Assembly (NCBI RefSeq): GCF_000155975.1
Contig: NZ_GG730299.1
Coordinates: 1,460,734 to 1,524,733 of the forward strand
Direction: 5' to 3'
DNA length: 64,000 bases
DNA from: Citrobacter youngae ATCC 29220
GTDB taxonomy: Bacteria > Pseudomonadota > Gammaproteobacteria > Enterobacterales > Enterobacteriaceae
A program made the translations under genes and the position numbers. Positions 32,503-46,132 of this stretch are shown piece by piece. Every line of letters begins with the position of its first letter. Position 1 is the stretch's first letter. Below the pieces are notes generated by a model. That model saw only the letters and a list, made by a program, of their open reading frames with translations. It did no database searches and had not been told where the DNA came from.

Positions 32503-33334
32503 ATGACTCTGCAGCAAGAGATAATCAAAGCGCTTGGCGCAAAACCGCACATTAATGCAGAAGAGGAAATTCGTCGCAGCGTAGATTTCCTGAAATCATA
32601 CCTGCAAACCTACCCCTTTCTGAAATCACTGGTGTTGGGCATTAGCGGCGGACAAGACTCCACCCTCGCCGGAAAACTCTGCCAAATGGCAATATCCGAG
32701 CTACGCCAGGAAACGGGGAATGACGCGTTACAGTTTATTGCGGTGCGTTTACCGTATGGCGTTCAGGCTGACGAACAGGACTGCCAGGATGCCATTGCGT
32801 TTATACAACCGGATCGCGTACTCACCGTCAATATTAAAGGCGCTGTGCTGGCCAGCGAGCAGGCTTTACGTGAGGCGGGAATCGAGCTGAGTGATTTTGT
32901 GCGCGGCAACGAAAAAGCCCGTGAACGTATGAAGGCGCAATACAGTATCGCCGGCATGACCAGCGGCGTTGTCGTGGGTACCGATCATGCCGCAGAAGCC
33001 ATCACCGGATTCTTCACCAAATATGGCGATGGCGGTACGGACATAAACCCAATATTCCGTCTGAACAAGCGCCAGGGGAAACAGCTGCTCGCAGCGCTGG
33101 GTTGTCCGGAACATTTATATAAGAAAGCGCCCACTGCCGACCTTGAAGACGACCGCCCATCTCTGCCGGATGAAGCCGCATTGGGTGTGAGCTATGACAA
33201 CATCGACGATTATCTGGAAGGAAAAACGCTGGATGCTGAAATAGACAAAAAAAATCGAAGGTTGGTATCTGAAGACTGAGCATAAACGTCGCCCGCCGAT
33301 CACGGTGTTTGATGATTTCTGGAAAAAAGCATAA
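32503..33334 (+). pseudogene. nadE: NadE, NH3-dependent NAD synthetase, frame shifted at an A8 run near the 3' end
   Basis: The frame from ATG 32503 gives an ordinary NadE up to Lys250, including the PP-loop SGGQDS (48-53) and [14 protein letters not shown] near 155. At the A8 run 33247-33254 it goes out of frame and ends after eight foreign residues (NRRLVSED) at 33279. With seven A it continues [19 protein letters not shown] and ends FWKKA at 33334, 276 residues against 275 in E. coli. NadE makes NAD from nicotinate adenine dinucleotide, ATP and ammonia and is essential in E. coli. So either the extra A is a sequence error, or slippage at the A8 run restores the enzyme, or the shortened protein works. 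Confidence 0.88.
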
Positions 33335-33344
33335 TTTTTTCTGC

Positions 33345-33386
33345 CTAAGGCCGGAGAGCTTCTCTATCGCAGCGCTTCGGCCTTAG
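33345..33386 (+). terminator. Hairpin after nadE
   Basis: CTAAGGCCG (33345-33353) pairs with CGGCCTTAG (33378-33386) around a 24-base loop with its own short GAGAG/CTCTC stem. A T-run appears about 20 bases later, so terminator activity is uncertain. Confidence 0.5.
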
Positions 33387-33429
33387 TGCCTGGTTTCGCC
33401 GCTTTTTTAATCGCCGCCCATCTGTTATA

Positions 33430-33445
33430 CTGGATGAATAAACAG
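33430..33445 (+). promoter_or_regulatory. LexA operator upstream of cho
   Basis: CTG-GATGAATAAA-CAG fits the LexA consensus spacing exactly, 16 bases before the cho start codon. E. coli cho is SOS-induced. Confidence 0.85.
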
Positions 33446-33460
33446 CATTCGGAGTAAGAA

Positions 33461-34348
33461 GTGGTACGGCGTCAATCAGCCCCTCGCCTGACATTAGAGG
33501 CAGCAGCAATTTATGAATACCCCGAGCACCTGCGCCCATTTTTAAGCGCGCTTCCCGCTGTGCCCGGCGTCTATCTGTTTCATAGCGAAAGCGACACGCT
33601 ACCGCTTTATATAGGCAAAAGCGTCAACATTCGCAGCCGCGTGCTGTCACACCTGCGTACCACGGACGAAGCGGCCATGCTGCGCCAGTCCAAACGAATT
33701 AGCTGGATTTGTACGGCAGGAGAAATTGGCGCGCTACTGTTAGAAGCGCGGCTTATCAAAGAGCAGCAGCCTTTATTTAATAAGCGGCTACGACGTAATC
33801 GCCAGCTTTGCGCCCTGCAGCTTACCGAGCAGACGGTTCAGGTCGTCTATTCCCGGGACATTGATTTCTCCCATGCCCCCAATCTGTTTGGTCTGTTTGC
33901 CAATCGCCGCGCCGCGCTACAAACGTTGCAAAGCCTCGCCGATGAACAGCAGCTCTGCTACGGCCTGTTGGGGCTGGAGCCGCTGAGTCGCGGGCGCGCC
34001 TGTTTCCGCTCTGCGCTTAAGCGCTGCGCCGGGGCGTGCTGTGGGAAAGAGAGTCCGCAAGCGCATCATGCGCGCCTGCTTGAGGCGCTGGAAAGAGTGC
34101 GCGTGATCTGCTGGCCGTGGAATAGCGCCATTGCGCTGCAAGAAACCCGCGCTGAAATGACGCAGTACCATATCATCAATAACTGGTTATGGCTGGGAGC
34201 CGTTTCAACGCTGGATGAGGCGGCAACACTGGCGAGAATGCCGGCTGGGTTTGACCATGATGGCTACAAAATTCTCTGCCGACCCGTTCTGTCTGGCCAG
34301 TATAAAATTATTGAACTGAATCCGGAGAATGCCCCGGCATCCAGTTAA
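33461..34348 (+). CDS. cho: Cho, excinuclease Cho (UvrC homologue), GTG start
   Basis: 295 residues, the E. coli length, starting at GTG with GGAGTAAGAA ahead. GIY-YIG nuclease domain at about 33-110 (GVYLFH and [17 protein letters not shown]) with the catalytic Glu in [13 protein letters not shown], then a cysteine-rich segment [11 protein letters not shown] near 190. It makes the 3' incision at bulky lesions together with UvrAB. Its 3' end overlaps the convergent ves gene by 41 bases. Confidence 0.95.
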   Translation: MVRRQSAPRLTLEAAAIYEYPEHLRPFLSALPAVPGVYLFHSESDTLPLYIGKSVNIRSRVLSHLRTTDEAAMLRQSKRISWICTAGEIGALLLEARLIKEQQPLFNKRLRRNRQLCALQLTEQTVQVVYSRDIDFSHAPNLFGLFANRRAALQTLQSLADEQQLCYGLLGLEPLSRGRACFRSALKRCAGACCGKESPQAHHARLLEALERVRVICWPWNSAIALQETRAEMTQYHIINNWLWLGAVSTLDEAATLARMPAGFDHDGYKILCRPVLSGQYKIIELNPENAPASS

Positions 34349-34883
34349 TCTCGCTAAACAACAATTTCCCCTCGCGCTCCAACAGCCGCAGTGTGTGTTT
34401 ACCGTCGTGCCAGCTCGCGCCCTGATCGGCCGTCAGCAGCTTCTCACCCAATTGCCAGGCGCCGCTGATAACAAACACCACACCGCCGCGCGAACCAAAG
34501 GTCGTAAAAGTGCGATCGGCAACTCTGACTTTCGCCTGGCAAACATCTCGTCGGGTCATGATATTAAAATCCATCGACATCTGCCCTTCCGTCAGCTTTG
34601 CTTTGACTACCTTATCACCAGCAAAGGTAAAAGGCTGATGCCGCTTCAGGGTGTGAGTGAAAGCGTTCGCCTCTTCCAGAGTGACTTCTCCGCCTTCCAG
34701 CAGGGTAATAACGCGTTCTACGCCGGGGAAGAGAGAAAACTCTCCGTTCGCTGCAAGGGACGCGATACTCGCCCGCCAGTGAAAATCGCGCGTTGCTGGC
34801 GGGAAACAGCAAATTTCACGCGTTTCTCCCGCGCCATTGCGCCACAGATTGACCGGCATTTTGCGGATATCAAAGTATTCCAT
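34308..34883 (-). CDS. ves: Ves, HutD-family cupin protein
   Basis: 191 residues from [20 protein letters not shown] at 34883, with GGAGGG ahead; the ATG three bases earlier is too close to the ribosome site. Ves/HutD double-barrel cupin fold with the [10 protein letters not shown] motif. Described in E. coli as environmental-stress and cold-linked; molecular function unclear. Overlaps cho by 41 bases at the 3' end. Confidence 0.92.
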   Translation of the reverse strand: MEYFDIRKMPVNLWRNGAGETREICCFPPATRDFHWRASIASLAANGEFSLFPGVERVITLLEGGEVTLEEANAFTHTLKRHQPFTFAGDKVVKAKLTEGQMSMDFNIMTRRDVCQAKVRVADRTFTTFGSRGGVVFVISGAWQLGEKLLTADQGASWHDGKHTLRLLEREGKLLFSEINWMPGHSPDSVQ

Positions 34884-34995
34884 CATCCCTCCAGAACGGC
34901 GCAGCGCGGCAACCTGCCGTAAACAGCCAGCCATAAATCATCATTGTTATATTCACCCTGCAGATTATCGTTATCGGCAACAGGATTGATTTGCC

Positions 34996-35196
34996 TTAGC
35001 GCTGAACGCTGTATTTTGCAAAAAAGATCAACGCGCCTTCCGGGCTCAGTTTCGCGGGCTTGATGAGAATAGCGCGTCGCGCGCGCTGCGTACCAGCGGG
35101 AAAGAAAAAACCGCCGATCCTGCCCACCTCGTTAAACGTGTTGTGGACAAGAGCGGCGGTCTTGAGTTTGGTTTCACACGGTGCGGCGATCGGCAC
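34996..35196 (-). CDS. Hypothetical 66-codon ORF downstream of spy
   Basis: Begins MPIAAPCETKLKTAALVHN. No recognised family, signal peptide or membrane segment; rich in Ala, Arg and Lys. The frame runs through the probable spy terminator hairpin (35110-35160) and has no clear ribosome site. I consider it more likely a chance frame than a gene. Confidence 0.15.
   Translation of the reverse strand: MPIAAPCETKLKTAALVHNTFNEVGRIGGFFFPAGTQRARRAILIKPAKLSPEGALIFFAKYSVQR
35104..35160 (-). terminator. Probable terminator of spy
   Basis: Minus strand: ACCGCCG, a long partly paired loop, CGGCGGT, then six T. It ends leftward transcription about 75-130 bases after spy. Confidence 0.55.
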
Positions 35197-35232
35197 ACAC
35201 CGCGTGAATGTTTTATTGTAGACGCTGAACGA

Positions 35233-35718
35233 TTACTCGGCAGCTTCCGGCATTTTACCTTTCTGCGCCGGACGTTCTGTCAGACGCTTCTCAAAATTGG
35301 CATTAAACTGCTTTTTCTGTTCCGGCGTCAGAATGTTGTAAATCTTGTTCTGCGTTTCCATGTGCGCCAGCATATTGGCTTTACGCTGTTCTTCCATCTT
35401 CGCAATCTGCGCTTCGGCTTTCGCTTTATCGAAGCTATCGCTGGCGATGATATCGTGCATTGCGCGGCGTTCTTCCAGCGGCGGACGTTTCATCTGATCG
35501 CGCTGACCTTTCATAATTTCGCGAATCTGCTGTTTCTGCGCGTCGGTCAGGTTCAGGTCTTTGAACATCATGTCGTGATGCGGGGCGAACTTCCCGTTGT
35601 GGTGCATCATCGGTTTGGCATCAGCTGGCGCGGCTGTAGTCGTGTCAGCGGCGTGGGCCAGGTTCGCAGCGCCCAGCGCCAGGGTAGAGGCAACAAACAG
35701 AGCAGTCAGTTTACGCAT
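35233..35718 (-). CDS. spy: Spy, periplasmic ATP-independent chaperone
   Basis: 161 residues with a signal peptide cleaved near residue 23 (LAHA-AD). The mature part is helical and highly charged with the two LTxxQ motifs of the CpxP/Spy family (NLTDAQKQQ near 80 and LTPEQKKQF near 138). It forms a cradle-shaped dimer that protects and refolds periplasmic proteins. Expression in E. coli is by CpxR and BaeR. Confidence 0.96.
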   Translation of the reverse strand: MRKLTALFVASTLALGAANLAHAADTTTAAPADAKPMMHHNGKFAPHHDMMFKDLNLTDAQKQQIREIMKGQRDQMKRPPLEERRAMHDIIASDSFDKAKAEAQIAKMEEQRKANMLAHMETQNKIYNILTPEQKKQFNANFEKRLTERPAQKGKMPEAAE

Positions 35719-36068
35719 AATAGCTATCCTTTCTTTCAGTTATTTTTTACGACACTCATGCGACTCTTATGCAATGTGATGTCGTGTTGACGAGATTAAC
35801 TTTACCGGCTTAAGCGTCAATTAATCAGAGCAACGGTAAAACAATGAAAGTGTAAAAAACAAACTTTCATCAATTATGGAGAAAAAAAGAATTAATTGCG
35901 CAGAGATGCAATAAGAAATTACAACAAGATGATTTTGAAGGGATTATGAAGAACTATACCTTATCCCTGATTATTAAGAAAGCAGTTCACCAGGAATAGT
36001 CTGTAATAAATAAAAACAGCACGCAAAAATAAGCCCTTAAGGATAAACCGGCAGGGCAAATATATTCC
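35719..36068. other. spy promoter region and astE 3' side
   Basis: 350 bases, AT-rich. Near 35836-35850 GTAAA-ACAAT-GAAAG resembles a CpxR box (GTAAA-N5-GTAAA) with one good half-site. No convincing terminator for the ast operon; no ORF of note. Confidence 0.4.
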
Positions 36069-37026
36069 TCACAATTTTTCGAGCATCAATCCGGCACGTA
36101 AGCCACAGCCCACGTTTGGATTTGGAAAGAGAACGTATTCAACATCGTGGGTGACGGTAAACCGTTCATCTCCGTCCTGCGCCAGCAAAGTGCCCTCTCT
36201 AAAAGGGGTAAAGTTGAGCGTCTGGTTATCCATATGGAGAATGAAATCGTCGCTACGCCGCGTAATTTGCGACACCACGCGGTAACGCAACGGAGATGTT
36301 TCCCCTCCAGGCATGCGTTCACCCTGCAGCAGCAGCGCCAGCGCATCTGCCGTCTGTGCAAACCGGGACAGATCGTTTTGCCCGAACGGCAGCGCTTTAC
36401 CCAGCTCCAGCGTGCAGGCCAGCGCGCCAAAATGTTCGGCGCTGAAATGGGTGAACGTGCCGCCAGGGGTCTGATGGAAAACCAATGCCTCCAGCCCCGC
36501 ATCCCCCAGCCAGTCGAGAAAATCCTCGTCCCAGGCCACGTTACGCTGTGGCAACACGCCAAAACGAATATGGTGTGAGCCGCGAATGGCGGTGTGAAGA
36601 TCCAGATGCCAGCGCGCGGGCTCTTTCGCTCGCGAGTAAAAATCGTCCAGGCACAGCTCAAGCTCATGGGCTCTGTGCGTTTCTTCACTTGCGGCAAACA
36701 GCTGCCACCGACCGCCAAACATACGGTTCAGGTCGCTATGACAATAACGTTTCCCCGCGGCCAACGCCTGCGGGTTACCCAGAATCACCAGCAGCCGCCA
36801 TGCCAGCGTCAGCTCACCGTTAAACAGTCTGGACAGCAATGAATCGAGTATTTCTACCGGCGCCGTTTCATTGCCGTGAATCCCCGCGGAAAGCACCAGC
36901 GACTGTTCAACCGGCGCCGCTGGCGTCAGCTCCAGTATCCCCTGGCCAAACCACTGCCAGCCAAAACCGTGCGTTGCACCCTGCGTTTTCGCCGGAGTGG
37001 TACCCGCGAGCGTCAGGGCCAGAAAA

Positions 37027-37034
<8 letters not shown>
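36069..37034 (-). CDS. astE: AstE, succinylglutamate desuccinylase
   Basis: 321 residues, zinc carboxypeptidase-like (aspartoacylase/AstE family). Zinc ligands His53 and Glu56 in GIHGNETAP and a later histidine in HLDLHTAI near 145. Last step of the arginine succinyltransferase route: N-succinylglutamate to succinate and glutamate. Overlaps astB by 8 bases. Confidence 0.96.
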
Positions 37035-42129
<5,095 letters not shown>

Positions 42130-42164
42130 TTAATAAATATAGTATTTGCGGTGTAAATGTAGAT

Positions 42165-42180
42165 TGCAGGGTTCGTGCCA
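42165..42180 (-). promoter_or_regulatory. sigma-54 promoter of the ast operon
   Basis: On the minus strand TGGCACGAACCCTGCA fits the -24/-12 consensus TGGCACG-N4-TTGCA with one change. It lies 72 bases ahead of the astC ATG. In E. coli astC is NtrC- and ArgR-controlled from a sigma-54 promoter. Confidence 0.88.
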
Positions 42181-42243
42181 GCCAGCGAAAAAAGTGCATA
42201 AACAGAGGTCGGTGACGCAATATCAACAGGTTACAACCTGACG

Positions 42244-42275
42244 ATATTCACTTTATGTGCATATAAAGTGAATAT
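42244..42275. repeat. Perfect 13-base inverted repeat in the astC-xthA spacer
   Basis: ATATTCACTTTAT and ATAAAGTGAATAT flank a GTGCAT centre. The half-sites carry ATTCA/TGAAT as in ArgR boxes, but spacing differs from the 18-base ArgR consensus. Probably an operator or enhancer site for astC. Confidence 0.8.
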
Positions 42276-42537
42276 GTTTGCGCATCAGGCGACTAAACAG
42301 AGGAAAAAACGCAGTTTTATTCAGTTGCCAAATATAATTCTGGAATTGTGATCGTATACGAAATTTATCGGAAATTATTGCTCTGTTACGATGCGCTTCG
42401 CGCCAAAACGGTGCAGTTTTTGCTCCATCGTTAATGCCATTAGCAATCATTGTTGGAATCAGGTGACAAGAAGCAGTCAGCCCGCGGAAATTCTGCTACC
42501 ATCCTTGCACTATTCATCTTGCAAAGCGGCAGCGACT

Positions 42538-43344
42538 ATGAAATTTGTCTCTTTTAATATCAACGGCCTGCGTGCCCGTCCTCATCAACTGGCAGCCATT
42601 GTCGAAAAACACCAACCGGATGTGATTGGTTTACAGGAGACAAAGGTCCACGACGATATGTTCCCTCTCGAAGAGGTAGCCAAGCTCGGTTACAACGTCT
42701 TTTATCACGGCCAGAAAGGTCATTACGGCGTGGCGCTGTTAACGAAAGAAACGCCAATCGCGGTACGTCGTGGCTTCCCGAACGACGGCGAAGAAGCGCA
42801 GCGTCGGATCATCATGGCGGAAATTCCGTCCCCGTTGGGCAGCATCACGGTGATCAACGGCTATTTCCCGCAGGGCGAAAGCCGTGACCATGAAACTAAA
42901 TTCCCCGCCAAAGCCGCGTTTTATCAGAACCTGCAAAATTATCTGGAGACAGAGCTGAAGCGCGACAACCCGGTATTGATCATGGGCGATATGAATATCA
43001 GCCCAACCGACCTTGATATCGGCATTGGCGAAGAAAACCGTAAACGCTGGCTGCGTACCGGTAAATGTTCCTTCCTGCCGGAAGAGCGCGAGTGGATGGA
43101 GCGCCTGCTGGGCTGGGGTCTGGTGGATACCTATCGTCACGCCTGGCCGGAAAAAAACGACCAGTTCTCGTGGTTTGATTACCGTTCAAAAGGCTTCGAC
43201 GATAACCGTGGCCTGCGGATCGACCTGCTGTTAGCGAGCAACCCGCTGGCAGAACGTTGCGAAGAAACCGGCATCGACTATGAAATCCGCAGCATGGAAA
43301 AACCGTCCGACCACGCGCCAGTATGGGCTAAATTCCGCGTTTGA
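42538..43344 (+). CDS. xthA: XthA, exonuclease III (AP endonuclease)
   Basis: 268 residues from [15 protein letters not shown] at 42538, the E. coli length; the 49-codon extension is rejected. Metal and catalytic residues are visible: Glu34 in GLQETK, the GDMNIS segment near 151, LRIDLLLAS near 229 and SDHAP near 258. It cuts at abasic sites and degrades 3' ends in base excision repair. A strong terminator follows. Confidence 0.97.
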   Translation: MKFVSFNINGLRARPHQLAAIVEKHQPDVIGLQETKVHDDMFPLEEVAKLGYNVFYHGQKGHYGVALLTKETPIAVRRGFPNDGEEAQRRIIMAEIPSPLGSITVINGYFPQGESRDHETKFPAKAAFYQNLQNYLETELKRDNPVLIMGDMNISPTDLDIGIGEENRKRWLRTGKCSFLPEEREWMERLLGWGLVDTYRHAWPEKNDQFSWFDYRSKGFDDNRGLRIDLLLASNPLAERCEETGIDYEIRSMEKPSDHAPVWAKFRV

Positions 43345-43360
43345 TCTCCGGAGTCTGTCC

Positions 43361-43391
43361 ACTCTCCGGGCCTCGCCCGGAGAGTTTGTTT
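43361..43391 (+). terminator. Terminator after xthA
   Basis: ACTCTCCGGGC and GCCCGGAGAGT form a perfect 11-base stem with a three-base loop, followed by TTGTTTATT. Confidence 0.9.
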
Positions 43392-43515
43392 ATTCGGTGC
43401 AAAATCAATAAAGCGACGGTAATACATTGTTGCGGCCGGAAATTTATTATATCTTCGCGCGCACTTTTCGCTGACGAAAATGCTGCATTACACTCGGTGT
43501 TACAGGAGAACCCCC

Positions 43516-44224
43516 ATGAAAAAGAAGTTCGCATAAGGCAGAATACCGGCTGCTGATTGTCGCGGTCCTGTTCTGCATTCTGGCGGGAGTTTTCCATTAT
43601 TACGGTCTGGCCGACCTGATAACCAATTTCCATCACTTACAAGACGTCATCCGCCAAAGCGGTATGTTCGGCTATACGTTTTATATCCTGCTGTTTATTA
43701 TCGCGGCGCTGTGTCTGATCCCTGGCAGCATTCTGGTTATCGTCGGCGGTATCCTTTTTGGCCCCGTGGCAGGAACGCTTATTTCGCTAGTGGCGGCGAC
43801 CCTGGCTTCGGCGCTGTCGTTTTTACTGGCTCGCTGGCTCGGCCGGGATCTGCTGCTGAAATATGTCGGCCACACGGCGACGTTTCAGGCTATCGAGAAA
43901 GGCATTGCCCATAGCGGAGTAGACTTTCTGATCCTGACCCGGCTCGTGCCGCTGTTCCCCTATAATATTCAAAATTACGCCTATGGGCTGACGGCGATTC
44001 CGTTCTGGTCATTTACCGCGATATCTGCGGTTACGACTTTACCCGGCATCTTTATCTATACGTTGATGTCGCACGAACTGGCCAGCGGAGGCATTACTCT
44101 GGCATTTATCGGTAAACTCAGCGTTGCGGGCCTGGCGTTATTCATTCTTATCCAGGCGGCAAAAGCCTGGGCCCGGCATAAACATATCGATCCGGCCTCC
44201 GGTCATCAGTGTGTGGATAAATAA
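43516..44224 (+). pseudogene. ydjX: YdjX, TVP38/DedA-type membrane protein, frame shifted next to the start codon
   Basis: AGGAGAACCCCC precedes ATG 43516, but that frame stops after six codons (43536). The downstream frame is a YdjX from AEYRLLIVAVLF to the stop at 44224; its first membrane helix starts only nine codons in. It has no start codon before 43664, which lies after helix one. Removing one A from the A5 run 43519-43523 joins start and body into 235 residues (E. coli 236). The SNARE-associated/TVP38 domain shows GSILVIVGGILFGP and YAYGLTAIPF. By family a transporter or scramblase-like protein of unknown substrate. A sequence error or a real shift are both possible. Confidence 0.82.
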
Positions 44225-44229
44225 TCAAG

Positions 44230-44931
44230 ATGAATAAAGCGCGGCTGACACGCTATTACCGGATTAGCTTGCTTGCCCTGTTGCTGCTCGCGCTGATGGC
44301 GTGGGCGTGGATACCAGGGGTGAGCGATTTTCTCCACCGCAGCCTGGCGGCGTTTGCCCCACTGGATCAGCATGCTCTTGAGAGCTTCATTCGTTCTTAC
44401 GGGCCCCAGGCGGCGGTCGTGTCATTCTTTCTGATGATCTTACAGGCCATCGTCGCCCCGATTCCCGCCTTTGTGATCACCTTTGCCAATGCCTCGCTGT
44501 TTGGCGCATTTTGGGGCGGCGTACTGTCCTGGAGCAGCGCGATGGCTGGCGCAGCGCTGTGCTTTTTTATTGCCCGCGTTTTGGGCCGCAGCGCGGTGGA
44601 AAAACTGACAGGAAAAACGGTGCTGAACAACATGGACGCGTTTTTCGAACGCTATGGCAAGCACACTATCCTGATCTGTCGCCTGCTACCGTTTGTGCCC
44701 TTCGACCCGGTAAGCTATGCCGCGGGCCTGACCTCGATTCGTTTTCGCCACTTCCTTATCGCCACCGGCATCGGCCAATTGCCCGCCACGATTGTCTATT
44801 CATGGGCCGGTAGCCTGTTAACCGGCGGTGCATTTTGGTTTGTTACCGGCCTGTTTATCCTGTTTGCCCTGAGCGTGGTGATTGCAGTAGCGAGAAGCCT
44901 TTATCTTGAGCGTCAACGGAATAAAACCTGA
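44230..44931 (+). CDS. ydjZ: YdjZ, TVP38/TMEM64 family membrane protein
   Basis: 233 residues with five to six membrane helices. The SNARE-associated family signature is seen in APIPAFVITFANASLFG near 75 and RLLPFVPFDPVSYAAGL near 150. Paralogue of ydjX, five bases downstream of it; E. coli has ydjY between the two, which is missing here. Function unknown; DedA/TVP38 relatives act in lipid or ion transport. Confidence 0.9.
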   Translation: MNKARLTRYYRISLLALLLLALMAWAWIPGVSDFLHRSLAAFAPLDQHALESFIRSYGPQAAVVSFFLMILQAIVAPIPAFVITFANASLFGAFWGGVLSWSSAMAGAALCFFIARVLGRSAVEKLTGKTVLNNMDAFFERYGKHTILICRLLPFVPFDPVSYAAGLTSIRFRHFLIATGIGQLPATIVYSWAGSLLTGGAFWFVTGLFILFALSVVIAVARSLYLERQRNKT

Positions 44932-44962
44932 GACATCCCCCATTTTTTGCAATGGAGAAACT

Positions 44963-46132
44963 ATGCGTTACTGCTTATTGTGCCTGAGTTTGCTGCTCTC
45001 TCCGCTGGCGACGTTCGCCCAGGACGCCCACTGGCAGCAAATCAAAAATGACGCTCGCGGTCAGACGGTGTGGTTCAATGCCTGGGGCGGCGACAACGCC
45101 GTTAACCAGTATCTCGACTGGGTTAGCGCTGAGATGAAAACGCACTACGCCATTAACCTGAAAATCGTGCGCCTGGCGGATGCCGCCGACGCGGTAAAAC
45201 GCATCCAGACCGAAGCGGCATCCGGGCGTACAACCGGCGGTTCTGTCGATTTACTGTGGGTGAACGGCGAAAACTTCCGCACGCTGAAAGAAGCGGGTCT
45301 GCTGCAAGCCCAATGGGCGCAGACGTTGCCTAACTGGCGTTATGTTGATACCCAAAAACCGGTGACCGAAGACTTCGCCATTCCAACGGAAGGGGCAGAA
45401 TCACCGTGGGGCGGCGCACAGCTCACCTTCATTGCCAGACGCGACCTCACCGCGCAGCCGCCGCAATCCCCGCAGGCGCTGCTCGAATTTGCGCAGGCGC
45501 ATCCTGGCACGGTGACCTACCCACGCCCGCCGGATTTTACCGGAACGGCTTTCCTTGAGCAGTTGTTGATTATGCTCACCACCAAACCGCAAGCGCTGAA
45601 AATCGCGCCTGATACGGCAACGTTTGCCGATGTGACCGCCCCGTTATGGCATTATCTTGATACGCTGCATCCTGCGCTGTGGCGCGCAGGCAAAGACTTT
45701 CCGCCCACGCCTGCGCGAATGGATGCCCTGCTCAACGGCGGCGTCCTGCGTTTATCATTGACCTTTAACCCAGCCCACGCGCAGCAAAAAGTGGCCAGCG
45801 GCGAATTGCCCAAAACCAGCTATAGTTTTGGTTTCTCACAGGGCATGATCGGCAACGTGCATTTTGTCGCTATTCCGGCGAATGCGCGCGCCAGCGCCGG
45901 AGCAAAAGTCGTGGCAAACTTCCTGCTTTCTCCCGAAGCGCAACGGCGTAAAGCCGACGCATCTGTCTGGGGCGATCCTTCGGTGCTTGATCCGCAAAAA
46001 CTGCCAGACGAACAGCGTGATGCCCTGCTGGCGCATATCCCACAAGGACTCCCTGCCGTACTGCCGGAACCGCATGCTGCCTGGGTAAACGCTCTGGAAC
46101 AAGAATGGCTACGCCGCTACGGTACGCATTAA
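44963..46132 (+). CDS. ynjB: YnjB, ABC transporter substrate-binding protein
   Basis: 389 residues from MRYCLLCLSLLLSPLATFAQ at 44963 with GGAG ahead; signal peptide to about residue 19. Extracellular-solute-binding (family 1-like) with NAWGGDNAVNQYLDW near 42 and PRPPDFTGTAFLEQ near 195. Substrate unknown; family resemblance is to thiamine- or iron-type binding proteins. Its 3' end overlaps ynjC by 28 bases. Confidence 0.9.
   Translation: MRYCLLCLSLLLSPLATFAQDAHWQQIKNDARGQTVWFNAWGGDNAVNQYLDWVSAEMKTHYAINLKIVRLADAADAVKRIQTEAASGRTTGGSVDLLWVNGENFRTLKEAGLLQAQWAQTLPNWRYVDTQKPVTEDFAIPTEGAESPWGGAQLTFIARRDLTAQPPQSPQALLEFAQAHPGTVTYPRPPDFTGTAFLEQLLIMLTTKPQALKIAPDTATFADVTAPLWHYLDTLHPALWRAGKDFPPTPARMDALLNGGVLRLSLTFNPAHAQQKVASGELPKTSYSFGFSQGMIGNVHFVAIPANARASAGAKVVANFLLSPEAQRRKADASVWGDPSVLDPQKLPDEQRDALLAHIPQGLPAVLPEPHAAWVNALEQEWLRRYGTH

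Larger units (their letters stand above)
34884..35232. other. ves-spy intergenic region
   Basis: 349 bases downstream of spy and upstream of ves. It holds two large inverted repeats: 35173-35208 (TTCACACGGTG with CACCGCGTGAA, one wobble pair) and 35110-35160 (ACCGCCG with CGGCGGT then T6 leftward), the latter a probable spy terminator. A 66-codon minus-strand frame (34996-35196) spans both; see the separate entry. Confidence 0.5.

Noticed and set aside
42244..42275. Palindrome as an intrinsic terminator or phage attachment site
   Set aside because: It is AT-rich without T-run after a GC stem, lies between divergent genes, and no integrase or duplicated end is nearby.
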